Below are positions 52,369 to 60,550 of a DNA stretch of 64,000 bases, piece by piece. A program made the translations under genes and the position numbers. The notes beneath the pieces were generated by a model. That model saw only the letters and a list, made by a program, of their open reading frames with translations, was not told the DNA's origin and searched no databases. The stretch spans positions 124,001-188,000 of the forward strand of contig NZ_FPAA01000002.1 in NCBI RefSeq assembly GCF_900116235.1, written 5' to 3'. The stretch's first letter is position 1; every line of letters starts with the position of its first letter. Origin of the DNA: Marininema halotolerans (GTDB lineage Bacteria > Bacillota > Bacilli > Thermoactinomycetales > DSM-45169).

Positions 52369-53676
52369 ATGAACACATTTGAGATTCAAGAGATTGGCGA
52401 AATTATTCGAAAAGTACGGAAGGAAAAAGGGTTACGCTTAGAAGATCTGGCAGACGAAAATATCTCCCCTGCTACTATCAGTAATATTGAACGAGGAATT
52501 CCCCATGTTAATCCACAACGTGCGACTTATCTATTAGAGAAGTTAGACATCCGATTAGAGGATATCCCCCATCTTATTATTCAAGAACAAGAAGCATTGC
52601 ATGAGTTAACATTTCAGTTATTTATGATTGAAACCATGCGTGACGCAGGCAATATTGATGATGCACTCCAACAATTAAAAACATTGCAATTAGATGATAG
52701 CCACCCTTATGCGGCCAACATCTATTTTTTAACAGGAACCTGTTTCAATCAGTTACAACAGCTTGAAAAAGCACAACGATGCTTATTTGATGCCATCCGC
52801 CTCTCCAGTCAAAGTCCCTATGGAAAGAAAAGTAATATTGAAGCGGCTAGCTTTTATGTGTTAGGAATGATTAGTTCCCAGAACCATCAAACCGAGCAAG
52901 CATTGGATTATATTGAAAGTGGTCTAGGGGCCTTTAAAGAGGGGGAAGAAAAAAAACACTTAAAGGTTAAACTGATCGAGAAAAAAGTCGGCTTTCTAGA
53001 AAAATTAGGGAGGGTAGGCGAAGCATTAAAACTTATTGAAGATTATTGGGATCCCATGTTGATGTCCCATGATATAAATGTGATTCTTGGATTTTATGGG
53101 TGGCGCGCGGAACTATTGTCTCGTTTACGTCAATTTGATTTAGCCGCTAATTATTGTAATGAAGGGATTTCAATTGCTAGGATTAACGGTCATCCCCATC
53201 AATTATTCACATTATGGAATCGTTTAGCAGATATTCATCACAGAAATATGGATGCTACAAAGGCGGAAGATTGCTATCAGATTGCCTTATCCATTAAAAG
53301 CAAAAAAATTCAACCAAGTGATATCGCCCGCACACAGCTGAACCTCTCCACCCTATATATGAAACAACAACGCTTTAAGGAAAGTTACCATGTTATAAAT
53401 GAAGCTTTATTTCTATTTAAGCAAATGAATGAAATACCGGGTTTAGTGGATACACTGATCCTCTTGGGTAAATACCACGGAATTCAGGATGATCAACAAA
53501 CTGCGATTTCCTATTTACAAGAAGCACTAACCATATCCGATCAATATAAGCTAACGGATAAAAAAGTGAATATTCTTTTTCTTCTAGCGCAATGCTGGGA
53601 GTTCATTGATAAACAAGAGTTCCACTCCTGCTTAACAACCATGTATCAAGTAAAATACAAGGGAGTCTCCGAATAA
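52369..53676 (+). CDS. HTH-TPR transcriptional regulator (RRNPP-like), copy 1
   Basis: A 435-residue protein. Residues about 5-60 are an XRE-type helix-turn-helix (IGEIIRKVRKEKGLRLEDLA, then ISPATISNIERGIPHV). The rest is helical TPR repeats (for example AKAEDCYQIALSIKSKKIQP and ETMRDAGNIDDALQQLKTL). This layout matches the Rap/PlcR/PrgX-type (RRNPP) regulators, many of which bind a short secreted peptide in the TPR groove. No obvious pheromone gene with a signal sequence follows. GGAAGGTG ends 6 bases before ATG 52369. It is paralogous to the gene at 60551-61897. Confidence 0.9.
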   Translation: MNTFEIQEIGEIIRKVRKEKGLRLEDLADENISPATISNIERGIPHVNPQRATYLLEKLDIRLEDIPHLIIQEQEALHELTFQLFMIETMRDAGNIDDALQQLKTLQLDDSHPYAANIYFLTGTCFNQLQQLEKAQRCLFDAIRLSSQSPYGKKSNIEAASFYVLGMISSQNHQTEQALDYIESGLGAFKEGEEKKHLKVKLIEKKVGFLEKLGRVGEALKLIEDYWDPMLMSHDINVILGFYGWRAELLSRLRQFDLAANYCNEGISIARINGHPHQLFTLWNRLADIHHRNMDATKAEDCYQIALSIKSKKIQPSDIARTQLNLSTLYMKQQRFKESYHVINEALFLFKQMNEIPGLVDTLILLGKYHGIQDDQQTAISYLQEALTISDQYKLTDKKVNILFLLAQCWEFIDKQEFHSCLTTMYQVKYKGVSE

Positions 53677-53693
53677 TTTGCAAACATCGAAAA

Positions 53694-53719
53694 ATAAACC
53701 TCCTAGTTAAGAGGTTTAT
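53694..53719 (+). terminator. Terminator after the HTH-TPR gene
   Basis: A 9-bp stem (53694-53702 with 53711-53719), loop of 8, with A-rich flank before and AT-rich after. It lies between convergent genes. Confidence 0.65.
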
Positions 53720-53767
53720 CAATAAAGAATTCTTTTCGGAATAGAAGATCGGGATCTTCGCTTAGCG

Positions 53768-54865
53768 TCAACTACGTACGGATAGATTGGCATTAATTCG
53801 ACCGTAAGTGGTCCCAGGAATGCTTCGATTGGAAGTTTGTTGGATGGCACGTCGGATTTGCACATTATTTCGTCCCTGACTGGCCAGCAAGCCAGCCAAT
53901 CCCGTCACAAAGGGGGTGGACATTGAAGTTCCTGTTTTGAATCCATATCCACTGCCGACTGTTGTCGAGAGAATATTAACACCTGGAGCCGCAACGTCTA
54001 CCCAGCTCCCAAAATTCGAAAACGAGGCCCGGCGATCTCTTGCATTTGTTGCTGCCACAGCAATCACATTGGTATAGAATGCAGGATATTCCGGAACGCT
54101 ACTCGCATTGTTGCCTGCAGCAGCAACGACAACCACCCCTCTTTGCCAGGCTGTATTGACTGCATTTTGCAAGGTTGCGCTGGTGTTTGGCCCGCCAAGG
54201 CTCAAATTGATCACCTTTGCTCCCCGTTGAACGGAATATAAAATCCCTCTCGCGACATCAAATAACGTACCTACGCCTTGACTGTTTAATACTTTGACTG
54301 GCAAGATCCGTATATTAAATCCGGTTCCAGCTACACCGATTCCATTATTCGTTGCAGCAGCAGCAATTCCAGCCACATGGGTACCATGACCATTATTATC
54401 ATTCGTATTGGTATTACCAGAGATAAAATTAAACCCACGCAATAACTTGGTTCGTAAATCAGGATGATTTGTTTGGACACCTGTATCAACAATTGCCACA
54501 AAAACCGCTCTTCTCCCACGGGTCACATTCCAAGCCAAGGGAGCATTAATTTGTCGCAGTCCATATTGCCGAGGAAAGAGGGGATCATTCGGAATAAAAC
54601 TTGCCTTCATGAGATAGTTTGGTTCAGCAAATTCAACCATATGATGATTAACTAGATGCTTCCACGAATCCTCAATGTGGCGTTTAATACGAACTCTTGC
54701 TACTCCACCTACATTCCCGGGCATGGGGTGACCTTCTACTTTTCCTAATAACGAATAAATATCCTTTTTTGAAGCATGCGCATGAAATTTGACTAACAAT
54801 TCACCTTGCACGTACTTATGCGTCAAAGAATGGTTTAGGTTTCCATTCCGATTCCCTTTGGGCAT
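53768..54865 (-). CDS. Subtilisin-family (S8) serine protease, thermitase-like, no signal peptide
   Basis: A 365-residue S8 protease. The catalytic triad is Asp in AIVDTGVQTNHPDL, His in NNGHGTHVAGIA and Ser in GTSMSTPFVTGLAG; VAAAGNNASS holds the oxyanion Asn. Residues about 15-90 form a fervidolysin/thermitase-type pro-domain (GELLVKFHAHASKKDIYSL). It starts MPKGNRNGN with no signal peptide, so it may stay in the cell, act in the spore, or leave by an unusual route. GGAAGATG precedes the ATG. The sequence ends soon after the domain with no anchor. Confidence 0.93.
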   Translation of the reverse strand: MPKGNRNGNLNHSLTHKYVQGELLVKFHAHASKKDIYSLLGKVEGHPMPGNVGGVARVRIKRHIEDSWKHLVNHHMVEFAEPNYLMKASFIPNDPLFPRQYGLRQINAPLAWNVTRGRRAVFVAIVDTGVQTNHPDLRTKLLRGFNFISGNTNTNDNNGHGTHVAGIAAAATNNGIGVAGTGFNIRILPVKVLNSQGVGTLFDVARGILYSVQRGAKVINLSLGGPNTSATLQNAVNTAWQRGVVVVAAAGNNASSVPEYPAFYTNVIAVAATNARDRRASFSNFGSWVDVAAPGVNILSTTVGSGYGFKTGTSMSTPFVTGLAGLLASQGRNNVQIRRAIQQTSNRSIPGTTYGRINANLSVRS

Positions 54866-55039
54866 ACAGCATCTTCCTTCAATATGATTACATCATTTTC
54901 TTTCAATCTATGAATGTCATGATGCAATCGGAAAGGCAGATAGCACTTGAATTGCCCTTGAAAAATAAAATCCGCGCATGTTCCTGACCTTTTGGAGCAG
55001 ATTATTAGGGGTATCGTCCTAGAGAAAAGAGGAAGATAG

Positions 55040-56593
55040 ATGCACCCTACCTTTTGGTCGCTCCTCCCTTTTTTAACCGTTATACCTGTTGCTCTGCTCA
55101 CACGCCAGGTTTTGCCTGGACTCGTAGTAGGTCTATTGATTGGTTCGTATATGATGCAACCTCATATTCTTGGTGGATTGGATGCAGCCGTTTTTTATCT
55201 ATTGAAAGAAATTGCTGTTTCCAACAATGTTCGTTTACTGGTCTTCCTTTATGGCTTTGGTTCATTTGTGGGATTGATCAGGGTGACGGGTGGCGTTGCT
55301 GGTTTTGCTAATTGGATGAACCAACGTATTCAAACAGTGCGTGGCGCCTTTATCCTTACATGGCTCTCCTCCTTAGCCACGTTTATGGCACCTGATTTTC
55401 GCATTATTACGGTAGGGCCTGTCATGCAACGAGTTTTTCAGCGTTTGAAGGTTCCTGACTCTAAAGTTGCCTTTATTATTGATGCAACATCCACTCCTTT
55501 AATTGCATTAACTCCGATTGGCACTGCATTTGTTGGATACATGGTGGGGCTGATTGCCAGTTCCGCTCGCCATATACGGTTGGGGGAAACTGCCTACGAG
55601 ATTTTACTACAAAGCCTTCCTTACAATTTTTTTGCAATCCTCATGTTGCTCTATGCGCTGTATCTCACATTTTTCACAGGCAATAAGGATACGTGTCAAT
55701 CCGAGGATCAAGAGAATCAAAAGGATTGCCCCCCTACAATTCAGACACCTTTTCGCGCTTCACCTCAGGTTGCCTATATGAATCAATTGCGAGAAACACC
55801 GCAAGACACAATAAAAGAAAAAACACCACAAAAAAAAATATCCGGCGCGAGTAGTGAACACGAACCCGATAGCGATTTTCCTGATCCGATCGAAATTGTT
55901 TCCGAAACTGTAACCCCACGTGCCATTCACCTAGTCGTACCCCTGTTGGTTCTTCTTTGCCTCACCTTTCTCCTAACATGGTGGGACGGCGCATCAAAAG
56001 CATCGACATTTTGGGGTGCCCTCATTAAAGCCGATGCAAGTAAAGCAATGTTGGAAGCCATCTTCATTACACTTTTGCTAATGATGATTTGGTACACGCT
56101 GTTCAGACAACCATTAGCTCGGCTCTTGTTTGGTTTTATGCAAGGGGGCAACGAGATGATGGGAGTCAATCTTTTACTTGCCCTCGTCTGGGCATTAACC
56201 GCGGTTTCAACCGATCTTGGATTCATTCCCTATACCAAAAATCTAATTGGTTCATCCCTACCTGCCCTTTGGTTAACCCCCGCATTCTTTCTCATTGGAT
56301 GTGTGATTGCATACATTCTAGGTTCTAGTTTTGGGTCATGGGCAATTTTGATGCCCCTTGGTTTCTCTCTCGCCGCAGGTACCGCTGTCCCTCTACCTTT
56401 AATTGCAGGCGCGGTCTTTGCTAGTGGGACATTTGGCGGCTTCGCTTCCCTTCTAAGTGATAACACTGTCGCAATGGCTACTGTCATGAAACTACCTTTA
56501 ATGAAATATTCCCGTATGAAATTAAAAGCTTCACTTCTTGTGGGTATCGCAAGCCTTCTCCTATATGTCGCCGTCAGTTGGATAATTACATGA
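55040..56593 (+). CDS. NhaC-type Na+/H+ antiporter family protein
   Basis: A 517-residue transporter with about 12 membrane helices. ATFMAPDFRIITVGPVMQR, IIDATSTPLIALTPIGTAFVGYM and the C-terminal SSFGSWAILMPLGFSLAAGT and SDNTVAMATVMKLPLMKYSRMK are typical of the NhaC superfamily. A long hydrophilic loop at about residues 212-292 (rich in Gln, Pro and acidic residues) divides two halves. The substrate could be Na+/H+ or an amino or organic acid, as in several NhaC-like members. GAGGAAG precedes the ATG, and the terminator follows. Confidence 0.88.
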   Translation: MHPTFWSLLPFLTVIPVALLTRQVLPGLVVGLLIGSYMMQPHILGGLDAAVFYLLKEIAVSNNVRLLVFLYGFGSFVGLIRVTGGVAGFANWMNQRIQTVRGAFILTWLSSLATFMAPDFRIITVGPVMQRVFQRLKVPDSKVAFIIDATSTPLIALTPIGTAFVGYMVGLIASSARHIRLGETAYEILLQSLPYNFFAILMLLYALYLTFFTGNKDTCQSEDQENQKDCPPTIQTPFRASPQVAYMNQLRETPQDTIKEKTPQKKISGASSEHEPDSDFPDPIEIVSETVTPRAIHLVVPLLVLLCLTFLLTWWDGASKASTFWGALIKADASKAMLEAIFITLLLMMIWYTLFRQPLARLLFGFMQGGNEMMGVNLLLALVWALTAVSTDLGFIPYTKNLIGSSLPALWLTPAFFLIGCVIAYILGSSFGSWAILMPLGFSLAAGTAVPLPLIAGAVFASGTFGGFASLLSDNTVAMATVMKLPLMKYSRMKLKASLLVGIASLLLYVAVSWIIT

Positions 56594-56613
56594 ACTTCCT
56601 CCTTTAACTAAAA

Positions 56614-56640
56614 AACACCCGTCAACCTTCGACGGGTGTT
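56614..56640. terminator. Terminator between convergent genes
   Basis: A 10-bp stem (56614-56623 with 56631-56640), 7-base loop, A-rich before and CTTTAT after. It lies 3 bases from the stop of the convergent 48-aa gene. Confidence 0.85.
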
Positions 56641-56642
56641 CT

Positions 56643-56789
56643 TTATATGAGATCCTTCCACTTATTCCGTTGATCAAAACTTCGCTTGGATAGCGCTTCC
56701 GGTTGTGATTCTAAATCAGGATTGATTTCCCCATCGAAATCTTCATGCAATCCTTCGGACAACGGTTTCCCTTCTTCAAGATCGAACAT
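56643..56789 (-). CDS. Small acidic protein, 48 aa
   Basis: The frame MFDLEEGKPLSEGLHEDFDG... to KWKDLI has a very strong ribosome binding site (AAGGAGGTG, 6 bases before the ATG) and ends at a shared terminator, so it is very likely real. It is hydrophilic and acidic with a basic C-terminal end and no Cys. I recognise no family. It is downstream of the long ABC-F leader-gene region but on a different transcript or at the end of it (gap of 65 bases after the ABC-F start region would be reversed: ABC-F lies upstream of it on the minus strand and ends at 56855). Confidence 0.72.
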   Translation of the reverse strand: MFDLEEGKPLSEGLHEDFDGEINPDLESQPEALSKRSFDQRNKWKDLI

Positions 56790-56854
56790 AGGGAACACCT
56801 CCTTATCCGATTCATTCCCTCTTTACAAAAAAAGTAAACCGTTATTCAGACACC

Positions 56855-58507
56855 TTACCATTTGATTCGATTCGTTGATTGATTTCTTTTTTCCCTTGCC
56901 TCATCGTAATTCCCTTCGAAGCGTTGCAATGCCCCTTTTTCAAGCCAATAGACGGGTGAAAATAAACGATTTAAAAACCAGCGGTCATGGGAAACTGCCA
57001 GGATTGTTCCATCGAATTCCATCAAGGCTTCTTCCAGCGCTTCTCTAGCATCAATATCCAAATGATTGGTTGGTTCGTCCAGAATGAGAAAATTAACACC
57101 TTGATACATTAATTGTGCCAAACGCAGTCTCATGCGTTCACCACCACTTAAATGATGAACGGGACGAAATACCGCATACCCATAAAACAAAAACTTCGCC
57201 AATAGATGCCTTGCTTCACCCTCTTCCACAGGCACCTCTTCACGAAAGGCTTCAAGCACAGTCATTTGGCTATCTCCTTCCCAACCTACCTGGGACAGAT
57301 AACCCACTTTCACACCACTTCCTACTCGAATTTCTCCTATATCCGGTTCCATTTGCGATGTTGCCATTCGTAATAACGTTGTTTTTCCCGAGCCATTTCC
57401 CCCTACGATTGCCACACGATCACGAAAGCGAACTCTTAAATCCACAGCCTCTAGCACAATACGTTCCCCGAACCATTTTGAAACATCCTCTGCTATCAGC
57501 ACATCATTTCCACTTCGCATCTCCATTTCAAAGCGAAGACCGATTTTTTTCCGTTCAAGTACGGGTTTCTTTCGTTGCTCAATACGCTGTAACGCCTTCT
57601 CCATACTCGAAGCTCGCCGATGCATTCCATCATTTGGTGGATTGGCTCGGTTTGCCCATTCGCGAAGCCGTTTAATCGCTTCCTTCATCTTTTTTATTTT
57701 TTTCTGTTGCTCTTGATAGGCTTCAAACTCCAGAAGAAGGCGCTTTTCCTTTTCCTTTACAAAGAAAGAGTATCCCCCTTCATAAAGGACGAGTTCGCCA
57801 CCCTCCAAATCAAAAATGCGGTGCACAACTCGATCTAAAAATGTGCGGTCATGGGAAACAACGATCACGGTTGCAGGTATTCGACTCAAATAATCTTCCA
57901 ACCACTCCACTGCAGCAAGATCCAGATGGTTTGTTGGCTCATCCAACAACAAGAGATCCGGCTCTTGAAGCAAAATACGTGCAAGACCTACCTTTGTTTT
58001 TTCGCCCCCACTTAAGGTATGAAAGGGAGTATCGAGCATCTTCTCCGCAAAACCTAGTCCATGGGCTACTTTCCGCACCTTGGCCTCATTCTCATAACCA
58101 CCTGCTCGTTCAAAAGCTTCTTGAGTAAGTTGAAAACGTGCCAACAAGCGCGTCAGTTTCTCTGGTGCAAGTAACGGATCCCCCATTCGGTTTGAGAGAT
58201 CATCCATCTCTATTTGAAGGGATTGTGTTGCTACAAAAGCATCCAACAATGCCTCTCGAATACTCACTTCCTTTGTAAATGAGGGGACCTGAGCAAGGTA
58301 GCCAATTCTCGCTCCTTTGCGATGAAAAATTTCTCCCCGATCAGGTGTTTCTTCTTTTGCTAACATCCGTAGCAATGTGGTTTTACCACATCCATTGGGT
58401 CCAACCCAACCTATTTTTTCCCCTTCGTGGATATCCATTGTTATATTTTCAATCACCCAGTGGGTTCCAATTTGTTTGCCAACTTGATTCGTTGCACAAA
58501 TAATCAT
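56855..58507 (-). CDS. ABC-F family ATPase, ribosomal-protection type
   Basis: A 550-residue protein with two ABC ATPase domains and no membrane part. Domain 1 has GPNGCGKTTLLRML, LSGGEKTKVGLARILL and LLLLDEPTNHLDL; domain 2 has GGNGSGKTTLLRM, LSGGERMRLRLAQLMY and FLILDEPTNHLDI. The linker between (about residues 240-320, KKIKKMKEAIKRLREWANRA) is a charged coiled coil, as in ABC-F proteins that enter the ribosomal E site. Some members protect against macrolides, lincosamides or pleuromutilins; others are housekeeping factors. A leader peptide and attenuator upstream favour an antibiotic-inducible resistance gene. AAGGAG is 8 bases before the ATG. Confidence 0.9.
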   Translation of the reverse strand: MIICATNQVGKQIGTHWVIENITMDIHEGEKIGWVGPNGCGKTTLLRMLAKEETPDRGEIFHRKGARIGYLAQVPSFTKEVSIREALLDAFVATQSLQIEMDDLSNRMGDPLLAPEKLTRLLARFQLTQEAFERAGGYENEAKVRKVAHGLGFAEKMLDTPFHTLSGGEKTKVGLARILLQEPDLLLLDEPTNHLDLAAVEWLEDYLSRIPATVIVVSHDRTFLDRVVHRIFDLEGGELVLYEGGYSFFVKEKEKRLLLEFEAYQEQQKKIKKMKEAIKRLREWANRANPPNDGMHRRASSMEKALQRIEQRKKPVLERKKIGLRFEMEMRSGNDVLIAEDVSKWFGERIVLEAVDLRVRFRDRVAIVGGNGSGKTTLLRMATSQMEPDIGEIRVGSGVKVGYLSQVGWEGDSQMTVLEAFREEVPVEEGEARHLLAKFLFYGYAVFRPVHHLSGGERMRLRLAQLMYQGVNFLILDEPTNHLDIDAREALEEALMEFDGTILAVSHDRWFLNRLFSPVYWLEKGALQRFEGNYDEAREKRNQSTNRIKW

Positions 58508-58534
58508 AGGACATTCTCCTTTTTAGGGAACACA

Positions 58535-58561
58535 AAAAGCCACAGGTAAGCCCTGTGGCTT
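58535..58561 (-). terminator. Intrinsic terminator in the ABC-F leader (attenuator)
   Basis: On the minus strand an 11-bp stem (58551-58561 with 58535-58545), loop of 5, followed by a T run, ends about 28 bases before the ABC-F start and so overlaps no coding region. Its position between promoter and gene implies conditional read-through. Confidence 0.85.
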
Positions 58562-58589
58562 CGCAAATCCCGTACATTTTTGCGGAGCG

Positions 58590-58737
58590 GTGAAGGAAGC
58601 TTACGTGTTATCCCGGTTCCTATTGCTAAATTTGGACACAGCTATCCCGTTGGCAACTTTCCGATAAGTAATATCAGAAACCACAACAGTAAACCAGTCC
58701 ATCACGCTCAAGGTTCCGGTTCGCACGCTTCCTTCAC
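58590..58737 (-). promoter_or_regulatory. Attenuator stem bracketing the leader peptide
   Basis: GTGAAGGAAGC on the minus strand at 58727-58737 includes the leader Shine-Dalgarno, and pairs with GCTTCCTTCAC at 58590-58600. A second possible hairpin further down (CGCAAA with TTTGCG, between 58563 and 58584) would reach into the base of the terminator stem and could act as antiterminator. Confidence 0.65.
58601..58726 (-). CDS. Leader peptide of the ABC-F gene, 41 aa
   Basis: GTG 58726 starts a 41-codon frame (MRTGTLSVMDWFTVVV..., ending RNRDNT), ending TAA at 58603-58601. AAAGGAG and GAAGGAAG lie upstream, with GGAAG close to the start. The bases immediately before the start (58727-58737) and immediately after the stop (58590-58600) are perfect 11-base complements, so a ribosome moving through or stalled in the frame would decide which leader structure forms. 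Leader peptides that sense ribosome-binding drugs work in this way. Confidence 0.65.
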   Translation of the reverse strand: MRTGTLSVMDWFTVVVSDITYRKVANGIAVSKFSNRNRDNT

Positions 58738-58761
58738 TCCTTTCGTCCTATCAATGGTTTA

Positions 58762-58791
58762 ATTATATCCGATGGGTTCAATCATCTGCAA
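58762..58791 (-). promoter_or_regulatory. Promoter of the ABC-F leader
   Basis: On the minus strand a perfect TATAAT (58762-58767) with TTGCAG (58786-58791) 18 bases upstream. Transcription would start near 58755 and give a leader of about 250 bases. Confidence 0.6.
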
Positions 58792-58824
58792 GTAGCACTT
58801 GATGCTTTCAAATCAAACGTAAAC

Positions 58825-58838
58825 CGTAAGCGCTTACA
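58825..58838. promoter_or_regulatory. cre-like palindrome
   Basis: On the minus strand TGTAAGCGCTTACG, one mismatch (last base) from the CcpA consensus, with a perfect 12-bp core GTAAGCGCTTAC. It lies 34 bases upstream of the ABC-F promoter -35 and 1 base from the stop of the hydroxylase gene. Confidence 0.45.
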
Positions 58839-58839
58839 T

Positions 58840-59469
58840 TTAACCTACGTCTTGTGTAGACCGTCCCTCTAAGTCCCTCACTGAATCGCTTCGTTTTGTT
58901 TCTTTTTCGGAAGGATAGGTTCCCATCGCTTTATCCATCAAGGGATTGGTCACCCCGTACCAGAATTTTTCATTCTTAAAATGATGCCACAGGTGCATTT
59001 TTTTCATGTACCTCCCCCAAGGGAACCAGGGTTTAATTGGGCGGTGAGCGATGTAATGCTTCCATTCATAATAGAGAAGGTATCCAATCACCCCGACACT
59101 ATAGGCAACGGTTACAATCCCATCCCTTGTAATCCCGTATACGATCGCAGAAGTAAAGGCAATCAAAGGAATGCTATACCACACAGGAAGAAAAAGTAGC
59201 TTCAAGTCATTTGGATCCACATGATGATCATAGTGCAATCGCTTTAACAATTTTAGGAAGTGTGGATTCTTAGGGGGTTTTAGATGAAACAGAAACCGAT
59301 GGATGAGGTATTCACTCATGGCATAGCCAATCATCCCTACTCCAATACCCACCCAAACCGCCCACCGTTCTGTACTCGGAGCAATGATTGCAATCCCTAC
59401 AATGAAAAGCAATCCCATGATAACAATATCCGGGAAAGTAAAAAACTCTTTGAAGTATTTTCGATTCAT
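58840..59469 (-). CDS. Fatty acid hydroxylase / sterol desaturase family membrane protein
   Basis: A 209-residue integral membrane di-iron protein. The His boxes are HRFLFH, HYDHH, HYIAH and HLWHH, set between about four membrane helices. The family hydroxylates or desaturates lipids or carotenoids. The C-terminal 25 residues are hydrophilic. The ATG at 59469 has AAAGGAGG (about 6 bases upstream). No fatty acid genes are nearby, so the substrate is unknown. Confidence 0.9.
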   Translation of the reverse strand: MNRKYFKEFFTFPDIVIMGLLFIVGIAIIAPSTERWAVWVGIGVGMIGYAMSEYLIHRFLFHLKPPKNPHFLKLLKRLHYDHHVDPNDLKLLFLPVWYSIPLIAFTSAIVYGITRDGIVTVAYSVGVIGYLLYYEWKHYIAHRPIKPWFPWGRYMKKMHLWHHFKNEKFWYGVTNPLMDKAMGTYPSEKETKRSDSVRDLEGRSTQDVG

Positions 59470-59550
59470 ACCAAGTCACACCTCCTTTACTCATCATATC
59501 ACACTATTACTCCTATTCAGATGAGGAGTGTCGTACACACTTTTTCCCAT

Positions 59551-59577
59551 AAAAAAAGCCACAGTTTGTGGCCTTTT
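59551..59577 (-). terminator. Terminator after the 52-aa protein gene
   Basis: GCCACA (59558-59563) pairs with TGTGGC (59567-59572), with A run before and T run after on the plus strand. It lies 16 bases from the stop of the gene at 59593-59751 on the minus strand. Confidence 0.7.
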
Positions 59578-59592
59578 CACTCGAATACCCTC

Positions 59593-59751
59593 TTAGGTGC
59601 TTGGACGGTCTGGACCTTCTAACTTTTTGTCGCCAGCGCCATCTGCATTAACTTGAATCCCGTTTCGAACATCCTTTGCTTCTGCTTCCATCCGTTGTTG
59701 CTCGCCACTGCCTTGACGAACTTCTTTATGACTCCGGGATTGCTGTTTCAT
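59593..59751 (-). CDS. Small hydrophilic protein, 52 aa
   Basis: MKQQSRSHKEVRQGSGEQQR... to PDRPST, rich in Gln, Arg, Lys, Glu and Gly and lacking Cys and hydrophobic clusters. GGAGGCG lies 6 bases before the ATG and a terminator follows, so it is very likely expressed. The composition resembles small DNA- or spore-associated proteins of bacilli, but I recognise no family. Confidence 0.72.
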   Translation of the reverse strand: MKQQSRSHKEVRQGSGEQQRMEAEAKDVRNGIQVNADGAGDKKLEGPDRPST

Positions 59752-59808
59752 GATAACGCCTCCTTTTCGCCCATAGCTTCCCCAAGGACCATCATTCCAT
59801 ACGAAGGT

Positions 59809-60495
59809 TCATAAGCGAATTGGTATCGCTTGATTAAGCTCAATTCCCTCTTGATTGACGGTACAATCATAAGCACGCAGTTCAATTCCCGCCTGCTTAG
59901 CTTTTTTCAGCGCTTCTGCAAAAAGGGGATCAACAGCTTCAAGGGGAGTAAAGTATGTAACCCCCTTCATAAAAATAATAAAGACGACCATCCCTCGCTT
60001 ACCTTCTTCTGTTGCCCTGATCAATTCACCGATATGTTTTCTTCCCCGAAGAGTTGGCGCATCGGGAAACATTGCTACACCATCTTCTTCATAAGTCACA
60101 CATTTCACTTCGATAAAAGTAGAAAATTCTCCCTCGAAGGTAAAATCAATCCGACTTTCCCCTATCTTCACCTCACGCTGCAAAGTGCCATCGATCCCCC
60201 TCACTTTTCCAAGTTGTACTCCATCCTCAAAAACCCGATTGGCTAAGGCTGAATAGACACATACCCACTGCCCTTGTTTCCTAATAAGGGTAAGACTAAA
60301 GCGATGCTTTCGCTTTGAATTATTTGAACGTACTAATAAGACTTCCGTTCCTGGAGCTAAAAGACCACTCATCCGACCCGTATTGGGTACATGTACCGTT
60401 TCGAGAACCCCTTCAATTTCAACGATTGCTTGAAAGCGATTGGGACGTTCTTTAAAAATCCCGATGATTGTCTCTCCACTCCATAACACAGCCAT
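59809..60495 (-). CDS. sfsA: SfsA family DNA/RNA nuclease
   Basis: A 228-residue SfsA protein. RFQAIVEIEGVLETVHVPNTGRM at the N-terminus and the C-terminal FIEVKCVTYEEDG, MFPDAPTLRGRKHIGEL and FTPLEAVDPLFAEALKKA are the conserved blocks; the acidic residues with EVK suggest a PD-(D/E)XK-like nuclease. ATG 60495 is chosen because AGGAGG is 6 bases upstream; an ATG 27 bases earlier lacks one. It follows the HTH-TPR gene by 56 bases on the same strand, separated by a weak hairpin. Confidence 0.92.
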   Translation of the reverse strand: MAVLWSGETIIGIFKERPNRFQAIVEIEGVLETVHVPNTGRMSGLLAPGTEVLLVRSNNSKRKHRFSLTLIRKQGQWVCVYSALANRVFEDGVQLGKVRGIDGTLQREVKIGESRIDFTFEGEFSTFIEVKCVTYEEDGVAMFPDAPTLRGRKHIGELIRATEEGKRGMVVFIIFMKGVTYFTPLEAVDPLFAEALKKAKQAGIELRAYDCTVNQEGIELNQAIPIRL

Positions 60496-60524
60496 ATTCT
60501 TACCTCCTATGTATGACAACAAGC

Positions 60525-60547
60525 AAAAGGATTATTTGTATCCTTTT
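60525..60547 (-). terminator. Weak terminator-like hairpin between the regulator and sfsA
   Basis: AAAAGGAT (60525-60532) pairs with ATCCTTTT (60540-60547), loop of 7. Only a short T run follows on the minus strand, so partial read-through to sfsA is possible. Confidence 0.45.
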
Positions 60548-60550
60548 GTA

